Shown in pieces: positions 58,701-64,000 of a stretch of 64,000 nt of DNA. The notes under the pieces were generated by a model, which saw nothing but the letters and a program-made list of their open reading frames with translations, was not told the origin of the DNA and ran no database searches. Origin of the DNA: Alitta virens (taxonomy: Eukaryota; Annelida; Polychaeta; Phyllodocida; Nereididae); the NCBI GenBank assembly GCA_932294295.1, contig OW028576.1:45114247-45178246 (forward strand), written 5' to 3'. The first letter of the stretch is position 1, and the number at the start of each line of letters is the position of its first letter. Both the position numbers and the translations under genes were made by a program.

Positions 58701-61700
58701 GTTGTTTGTTCGGTGGCATGTATTTGAGAATGAAATTTTAAGAATGCAGTATAGCGGACCCCAATTCATGCCCATATTTGGCATCCATTAAATATGAATA
58801 TAATAATGATGTTTTACCAAATTCATTCTGGGAATAACATTTATGTAGAGTAGCGAAAAAAAAAAAACTATAATAAGCTGCGTTCTTACCTTTAAAATGG
58901 TCATTAAATTGGGTCTGCTAAACTGAACTTTCTCCATTATTCCTTTTTTAGCTTAGTGGGTTATTGCAGTTGCTGCCATGTTGAAAAATGTTTGATTGAA
59001 AGCTATTGTGATAATAAGGCTCAAATCGCTACTGCTTGAAAAGATTAGAGGTACAATTAGTCATCTGTGTGTTACAGCTGTATGTGAGTATTGGTATAGA
59101 ATAGCATTATTATGTTACAAACATAAAGAAATATTGAAATCATTACAATATGACAAGGATCCGTTATTGGCTGGCTGGCTGGCTGGCTGACAAACATTGA
59201 AAGAGACAAGTTTAGAATATATAGATTACTTTCTTTGATGCAGTGTCTAAGGTACTAAAATCTTGTACTTTTGTCAGTCAATGCTTAACCCTGGAAAAAT
59301 GTATTTGGTAATACTGTTATTTAATCACATGACAAACATAAAACAATCAATACATATATGTCTTAATAACATATTGTAATTATTAAGTTTATGAAACGCC
59401 TAGAAGGTTTATATTCATGTACATATGGGGAAAGCTGTAAGCAGATTTTGTTTAATATTATCTAAATTCTCATAATTTAACTCATGGAGGAAACAATCTG
59501 GCTTTTCACGTCTGATAAAAAACATTTGCTATATAAAATGCTTGATTTTTCCCTTCACTTTATATGATTATGTGTTCATTCTGTATATTCAAAACTTTCA
59601 GCACTGCAATTTCACTAACAAATTGATACACCTCAGTTGTGTAACACAAATATTAGATACTTACACAGACCTTACCTGTAATAAAAAGCTGTGTTTCATT
59701 TTGTTCACATAAGCATATTTTTCATACGATAAATGCATTGATCACAGAACTATGAAGTAATATCATGATATAGTTGATATTCTAATTAATATATTGGATC
59801 CAATGTAAATCCATTAACATTTTGCACTAAAATTAGTGGATTAATAACAGAACTGTACATCAGAAGTAAGTCTCAATATAAGTACTATGTCATATCATAT
59901 TGGGTTAATACTTTGAAATAAAATTGGTGAACTGATTACAGCACTGGGAAATGAGTTCAAAATGTGACTTGATATAATATATCTTGTTGGACTAATATAT
60001 TTGAACTTGTGTTCATATAACTTGGCTTTCTTTGTGGGATATTTTATCTTATTGGATTGATAATCTATTCTTTTAAAATGATCTTGTGCATAGATGACTT
60101 TTCTAGTTTTCTTTTTTAGGCTTAACATCAGCTGTAACAGTTGAGGAAGGAAGAGCAGCCATTTTGACCTGTCCTGGTTTTGAACCCAATCCAGAAGGAG
60201 ATAGACATGCCATATTCAGCTGGTTCAAGGCAAGCCAGTCAAATAAGTCAGCTTCAAACAAAGTGGCCTTTTATGACAAAGCAGGTGGAGTCCAGAACTC
60301 ATTGGGTGACTTGTCAGGCAGAGTTACAATTGATGACACAACAGGAGCATTGGAAATCCCTCAAACAAGAGTGTCTGATGACCATGTCTACACCTGCCTG
60401 TTTCAGAGCACTGCATCAGGAGACATAGAAAATGAAACACAGCTGGCTATTACAGGTAAAGTGTGTGTCAGTATCTAATATTTGTGTTGCAACTGAGATG
60501 TATCAATTTGTTAATGAAATTGCAATGCTGAAATTTTTGAATATACAGAATGAACACATAAGGCTAGACATTGACTTGGGATGCTATGTTCATAACCATA
60601 GTTTATTAATTTATACAAAATGAACACATAATGCCAGAAATTGAGTTGGGTAGCCATGTTCATAACTATAGTTCATTATTTTAAATACAACAGTATGCTA
60701 ATGTTTGGCTTAGTTATTATGATACATTCTTAAAGGACCTCTTTCATGACACAAATATATTTAAATATCATGAGGCTCCAACTCACATTTATTCGTATTC
60801 CCATGTAGTTGTTTGTTGGGTGGCATGTATTTTGAGAATGAAATTTTAAGAATGCAGTATAGCGGACCCAAATTTATGCCCATATTTGGCATCCATTAAA
60901 TATGAATATAAGAATGATGTTTTACCAAATTTCATTCTGGGAATAACATTTATGTAGAGTAGCGAAAAAAAAAAACATTAATAAGCTGCGTTCCTACCTT
61001 TAAAATGGTCATTAAATTGGGTCTGCTAAACTGAACTTTCTCCATTATTCCTTTTTTAGCTTAGTGGGTTATTGCAGTTGCTGCCATGTTGAAAAATGTT
61101 TGATTGAAATATATGTGCTTAATTTGCAGCGACTCCATCTGAAAGCGATCTCAAAGTGACTGTACCTCCAACTGGATTAGTCAAAGAGGGAAGGTCAGTC
61201 ACCTTCAAATGCAGCGCATCAAGAGTAAGACCTCCTCCAAAGGAAATGTTCTGGAAATTTGCCGGTGATAGAAATCAACACCTTGGACTGTACAAAAATG
61301 AAACAAATAGTGATAAGTTGACTTCTTCAGTGTCTGTGGAGTATACTATGATTATTAATCCCAGTGATAATGGGAGAGAGCTCAAATGTCATTATATCAC
61401 TGCTGCACGAAACACTACCATCAGCTCAGAAGAAGTCTTTGTCAAAGTTTTATGTAAGTGTACACTTTTGAGTTTATTTCGTTGTTTCTTTTCAAAATAG
61501 CATTTTAATCACATTGCTTTTGTCTATTTAATACATAAAATATCACCTGTTTTAATTGTTTATAACATTACTTTTTACACACAATATATGTATATATACA
61601 AGATGCATAAACAAAGCATTCAAATCTGTCACAGGTGCATATATAATAGCCATGTGCTTGAAAAGCCATAAACACCCACATTATTCATTAAGAAATGCTA

Positions 61701-63901
61701 TGCTACTCAAAGGAAAATGAAGAACAAGTGTGATAATTATAAAACAATTTTTGCTGATGAGAATGAAACCATATCCTTTCGATCAAAAGGCCCTTTTCAT
61801 GGAGCAGCCATTTTTACCTCATTGACCTCTCTTTGTACTCAGATATAAGTATTGTGATGTTATCAGTAAACAATGGCCATGTCCAAAAACAATGGTCAAC
61901 TAATGACATAATAATATATTACATAATTAAAACGAGGTCAATGTCCTAACCGCTGTTCAGTGAAAAGGTGTAAATAAACTGTACATAGTTGTGTTTATGC
62001 AAATTCATACCGAGTTGCGTTTTTGGCTCCCACACCTTTCAGAAAACCTTTTTTATATCGTATATCAGCAATTTATTTTGTGTGTTGGTTCAGTATTCCA
62101 GAACTGCCAGGGCGGTTTTGAGGTGATCATTGTCTTAGCAATGGGTGTTTCATGATCCAAAGACCTGCTATAATTTGTTTTCTTTTATGCAGACAAGCCA
62201 TCAGGCCAACCACAGATAATTGGGAACATGGTAATGGCTGATTCTACAATCACATTTATATGTGATGCTGGGAGAGTTAATGGAACCATCACTTGGTACA
62301 AGTGGCAGTTTGCGAACGGCACTGACCTTGGAAACACAACTGAAAGGGCATGGGCATATAAAGTCAAAGAAGGTGACAATATTCTTATGTTTGAGTGCAT
62401 TGTTGGAAATCCTGTTGGACAAAGTACACCTTCTGCTCCTATTGCTGTACAAACAAGGGGTATGTAGGTCTACTTATTATATTAACTAACAGTTTCAGGC
62501 CTCATCGAATGACCTTCTAATGGAAACGTGATATCATTTCAGAACAGTTGGGATACTCACCTGTTACAATCATTGTCTGCACCCTACTTGCATGTAGTTT
62601 GGCTGCAATGGCTGTGTGTCTCTTCTGCAGATGGAAACGCAACAATGGTATGTTGATATTGCTCTCACATGGAATGATGTAACAAAATAATTCGGATGGA
62701 AATACCGCCAGACATGCAGTATCATGAAACTTTTTTTGTTGTTTTACCTTTATTTTTTCATTAAATTTTTTTAACTTTTCTTTTCCTATTTAACTATGTT
62801 AAGCCATCTTTTGTGTTTATGTGAAATCGAGAATGCATGTTTTTGAATAGATATATATGCCGCTTGGCATTTTTTCTATTTTTTGGAAAAGAAATGATAA
62901 TAATAATAACAGAAAACTTTAGTCCAAGGCCAACAATAAGCCACTGGCTCAATGATGCAATGTGACATGTGCTGGGCTTACAAGTTGCATGACATGAACA
63001 TATGAATATATTATTTATATTTTTTACACACAGTTTCGTGAAACAATGGCAAACCAGGTCAATGTCATTCCGGTTAGCGCGAGTGCAAGGCCAACAATTA
63101 GCCACTGGTGGTGACAATTACACAACATTGATGCAATGTGGCATGTTGTCTGTGCTGGGCTTATTAGTTGACATGAACATATGAATATATAGTTATGATA
63201 GAGATACCGCCAGAGATAAAGGATGACAAATTAGGTCAGTGCAATCCGGTTAGCTCCAATGCAAGGCAAACATTAAGCCACTGATACTGGCATGTTATCT
63301 GCGCTTGGCATATCAGTTGACATGAATGTATCACTCGTGTTTTTCTTGTAGCTCAACTGAATGTAGTTGGATTCCTGATCTGGAAACACTCATGAGTAAC
63401 TCAGATCTTAAAGATCTGCTGTTGGGCCACCATACTTGGCACATGATCTTCTATGTGTACCATTTATTGAATTTATTAAATATAGCCACTCTTCCCAAAG
63501 GCTTATTGGCACACCAGTTTAGGGAAGAGTACAGTAAACAAATATATTAATAGCATAATGATACTAAAAGAAGTGGAAATGTAATAAGGAAGAAGATGCA
63601 AATGTAGTAAAGGGAAATTGGTGTACAATCAAATAATTTTGATGTGTAATAATCTTTTTTTATATTTACAATTGAAAACCATGGACACAATGCGTTTTTT
63701 CTTTGGCATATAATTTGATGTTTCATAGGTTATGCAGTGTCTGGCAAATTCATATCTCACAGCAGGTAGCTTTAAATTGTTGGTATGTGTAGTAAAATAT
63801 CTGTGGGTAGCATAAATCATTATAAAATTTCCTTTTTTGCAGCTCCATCTCAGACCAATCAGACTAAGAGACCTAGAGAAAAGCAAACTGCCCAATGGAA
63901 G
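55773..63901 (+). CDS. Immunoglobulin-superfamily membrane receptor, 5' part to cytoplasmic start
   Basis: Exons: 55773-55842, 60120-60455, 61130-61453, 62193-62459, 62543-62647 and 63843-63901 (continues past the window). The first five join in phase 1, the classic Ig-exon pattern. Exon 1 gives a signal peptide (MLWIIILAVALFEG after a 10-residue lead). Exon 2 is a V-type domain with AAILTC, FSWFK and DDHVYTC. Exon 3 is an Ig domain (VTFKCSA, MFWKF, ELKCHY). Exon 4 is a third Ig domain (ITFICDA, ITWYKW, LMFECIVGN). Exon 5 is a transmembrane helix (SPVTIIVCTLLACSLAAMAV, then CRWKRNN). Exon 6 begins a basic cytoplasmic tail. The layout resembles adhesion or immune receptors such as nectins, but I cannot name an orthologue. 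Exon 1 has a weak donor (GAAG|GTGTGG) and is the least certain part. Confidence 0.78.
56366..56515 (-). mobile_element. SINE family A, reversed, in intron 1 of the Ig gene
   Basis: 'ggtgggttaattaaagcttt', 'cacctgatgggcttattagg' and 'actgggaattgaacccggga' are the reverse complement of SINE-A tail, body and B box. Confidence 0.85.
57057..59010 (+). repeat. Tandem duplication around the V exon, copy A
   Basis: Colinear with 59011-61109 over its whole length, starting ataataaggctcaaatc and ending '…aaaatgtttgattgaaa'. It contains a decayed V exon. Confidence 0.92.
58013..58344 (+). pseudogene. Decayed V-domain exon (copy A)
   Basis: Homologous to the intact V exon at 60120-60455 but 332 instead of 336 bp. 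The base after the acceptor is missing, so splicing from exon 1 would read GCT TAA, an immediate stop. Further single-base losses and gains occur at the AILTC region, after the first cysteine, near NKSASN, at GGVQN and near the 3' end. The acceptor (ttttttag) and donor (acag|gtaaag) are still intact, so the exon could still be included in RNA. Confidence 0.88.
59011..61109 (+). repeat. Tandem duplication around the V exon, copy B
   Basis: Second copy, with the intact V exon. It is about 145 bp longer than copy A, mainly because of an inverted V-exon fragment at 59569-59702. Confidence 0.92.
59569..59702 (-). repeat. Inverted fragment of the V exon 3' end and its splice donor
   Basis: The minus strand reads 'aaatgaaacacagct…attacaggtaag…tctaatatttgtgtt…' and continues to 'tacagaatgaacacataa'. 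This matches the sense strand of 60429-60560 (and 58322-58450) with few differences. It is absent from copy A at the matching place. It therefore lies antisense to the exon/intron border of the V exons within the same transcript. Confidence 0.85.
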
Positions 63902-64000
63902 GTAAAAGGTTGGTATCAATTCACACAATTGGACTGTTCTTAGAACACTAATAGTTATAATTAAATAAGTCTTACCTGCAAGATCTTTGGTAGCAGGATT
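63902..64000 (+). other. Intron of the Ig gene at the window edge
   Basis: Non-coding sequence after the donor AAG|GTAAAA at 63901/63902. The remaining cytoplasmic exons lie to the right of the window. Confidence 0.5.

Overview
The window is nuclear DNA of an animal, most likely a marine invertebrate. Coding sequence is split into short exons with GT/AG borders and long AT-rich introns. The proteins are typical of animals: a Sox/HMG-box factor, a ZDHHC23-type palmitoyltransferase, a secreted CUB protein and an immunoglobulin-superfamily receptor. The rest is dense in eukaryotic repeats: tRNA-derived SINEs, LINE ends, Ty3/gypsy remnants, an LTR retrotransposon, foldback elements and minisatellites. 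I cannot fix the phylum; nothing resembles a bacterial or phage genome.

Layout. 474-2813 (+): the last three coding exons of a Sox-type gene, with a 3' UTR to about 4.18 kb. 6862-12081 (+): a complete six-exon, 433-residue ZDHHC23-like gene with a LINE end, a perfect 30-bp hairpin and a GC-rich repeat in its introns. 13.0-15.1 kb: tandem inverted-repeat elements holding an 11-bp minisatellite, a SINE with perfect target duplications, and a tRNA-derived SINE. 15.5-17.3 kb: a broken Ty3/gypsy pol remnant on the minus strand, interrupted by an 11-copy 25-bp repeat and a 1.2-kb insertion. 20.4-26.7 kb (-): a complete six-exon gene for a 287-residue secreted protein made of a signal peptide and two CUB domains. 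27.2-27.6 kb: two foldback elements.

29.26-51.29 kb is a tandem array of seven units of 2,426 bp, almost identical in the middle and more diverged at the ends. It is bounded on both sides by the same tRNA-like SINE that begins every unit. Unit 1 carries a non-autonomous LTR retrotransposon (30479-35130) with indistinguishable 1,359-bp LTRs, a tRNA-Trp-type primer site, and an internal region built largely of a 17-bp minisatellite with 65-bp higher-order structure. Unit 7 carries a fresh 239-bp SINE.

55.8 kb to the right edge (+) is an immunoglobulin-superfamily membrane receptor: signal peptide, V-type domain, two further Ig domains, a transmembrane exon and the start of a cytoplasmic tail, nearly all joined in phase 1. 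Its V exon lies in a 2-kb tandem duplication. The first copy is decayed, and an inverted fragment of the V exon and its splice donor sits between the two copies. Genes and repeats are interleaved, and no functional link between the four genes is evident beyond proximity. The CUB and Ig genes are both of extracellular-recognition type.
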